Positions 63,266 to 64,000 of a stretch of DNA of 64,000 nt are shown piece after piece (within the stretch, counting starts at the first letter, position 1; every line of letters begins with the position of its first letter). Source of the stretch: Aspidapion aeneum (taxonomy: Eukaryota; Arthropoda; Insecta; Coleoptera; Brentidae). Made by a program: the position numbers and the translations under genes. The DNA lies in NCBI GenBank assembly GCA_963576565.1, contig OY755046.1, forward strand, positions 59,871,471 through 59,935,470. Direction: 5' to 3'. The notes beneath the pieces were generated by a model. That model was not told the DNA's origin, did not search any database, and saw only the letters and a list, made by a program, of their open reading frames with translations.

Positions 63266-63749
63266 GATTGATAGAGTATATTTGGTAACCTGGTATCGGA
63301 GAAGAATTCAGGGGAAGATAACTACAAAATGGCTGACTGACAGATCAAAAAGCTATATCTGTTCCCCTCCAAAGTCTTTGGTTCTTTTACATTGCTTCCC
63401 CTAATAAATAATAATTGTTAGGAGGGGAACAGATTCTTTCAAAATATCTCCTGTACAACAAGGTGATTGAATATGCTTTATTTTGTTTAGCAGCCAAAGT
63501 GATTTATAGCGACTACAAACAAAGTTTTCCCCAGTTTGGAGCGTATTTGTGCATACATTTTCCCCCCATCAGTGCCGCCTCAGTATATCCTCAATTATTT
63601 GCAAAAGGGTAGTGGATACTACTTCTCAAAACGTCTAAACCGGCCTAAACCTAGACTTTTAAATCTATGTCTATGTCTTCTTTGCCTAAATCCTTAGAAA
63701 ATTTAATGTTCGAAGCCTAAACCTTTTATCAAAATATCAGAATAGGAAT

Positions 63750-64000
63750 GAGCATGAAGTTAGCGAAGCACCCATCGCAGATCGAATCGTGACTAGGTGG
63801 CCGTTAATTAGTCGTGAATTAGTTGTGGAAAAATTAATTTTGTCGCTCTTATTTTTGACGGTTTTTTTGGGTTCGGTTCGGTTAGTTAGCGAAGCACCCT
63901 TGTCAAAAATGGCTTTAGACATGACCTATCGAAACCGAATATGGTAGATAATTTTCCGCTAATTAGTTGTGGATAAATTAATTTTGTCGCTCTTATTTTT
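63750..64000. repeat. ~145-bp tandem repeat, cut by the window edge
   Basis: GTTAGCGAAGCACCC at ~63760 and ~63886; TTAGTTGTGGA-AAATTAATTTTGTCGCTCTTATTTTT at ~63820 and ~63964. At least 1.7 units; it continues beyond the window. Confidence 0.8.

Overview
This is a gene-poor, AT-rich, transposon-saturated animal nuclear window, most likely from an insect. A beetle is plausible from the style of the non-LTR elements, but no marker settles the order. Long introns with GT/AG junctions, decayed LINE 3' ends, many TA-flanked inverted-repeat DNA transposons, foldback elements and minisatellites fill nearly all of it. There are no operons, CRISPR arrays or bacterial features.

The one complete gene is a RAD54 orthologue (Drosophila okra / human RAD54L) on the + strand. 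I resolved 14 coding exons from 7857 to 37695. All splice phases agree and the protein is 779 residues, with intact SNF2/helicase motifs. The first coding exon supplies only the ATG. A 66-nt open, phase-compatible partial copy of the end of exon 7 lies in intron 7. Upstream, on the - strand, 4188-4146 looks like the first coding exon of an unidentified divergent gene. Downstream, 48532-48775 is the first coding exon (signal peptide plus somatomedin-B domain) of an SBSPON-like secreted protein. It sits behind a GC-rich stretch and five CCAAT boxes, and its later exons were not found.

Layout. 1-4100: tandem repeats, LINE tail, MITE, SINE-like sequence. 4.1-7.8 kb: divergent promoter region broken up by TA-flanked MITEs with CCCACATAG ends. 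7.8-37.7 kb: RAD54. Its introns carry a DUF4817-type mariner-like transposon (intron 2), an inverted-repeat element with eleven AGGTWACTGA-type motifs (intron 3), a 1.6-kb foldback (intron 4), a palindrome cluster and a hammerhead-ribozyme retroelement unit (intron 6), a 13-unit, ~169-bp satellite (intron 10), two more hammerhead ribozymes and a LINE invaded by a TA transposon (intron 12), and a 1.5-kb element inserted 11 bp past a splice donor (intron 13). 37.7-48 kb: two DNA transposons sharing one TA target, a ~140-bp minisatellite with a foldback, and LINEs. 48-64 kb: the SBSPON-like exon, a P-element relic, a tRNA-like SINE, nested MITEs, LINE fragments and a terminal tandem repeat.

The most notable signals are three complete hammerhead ribozyme cores in sense orientation in RAD54 introns, two palindrome families sharing one 22-bp framework, the AGGTWACTGA cluster, and the possible extra RAD54 exon.
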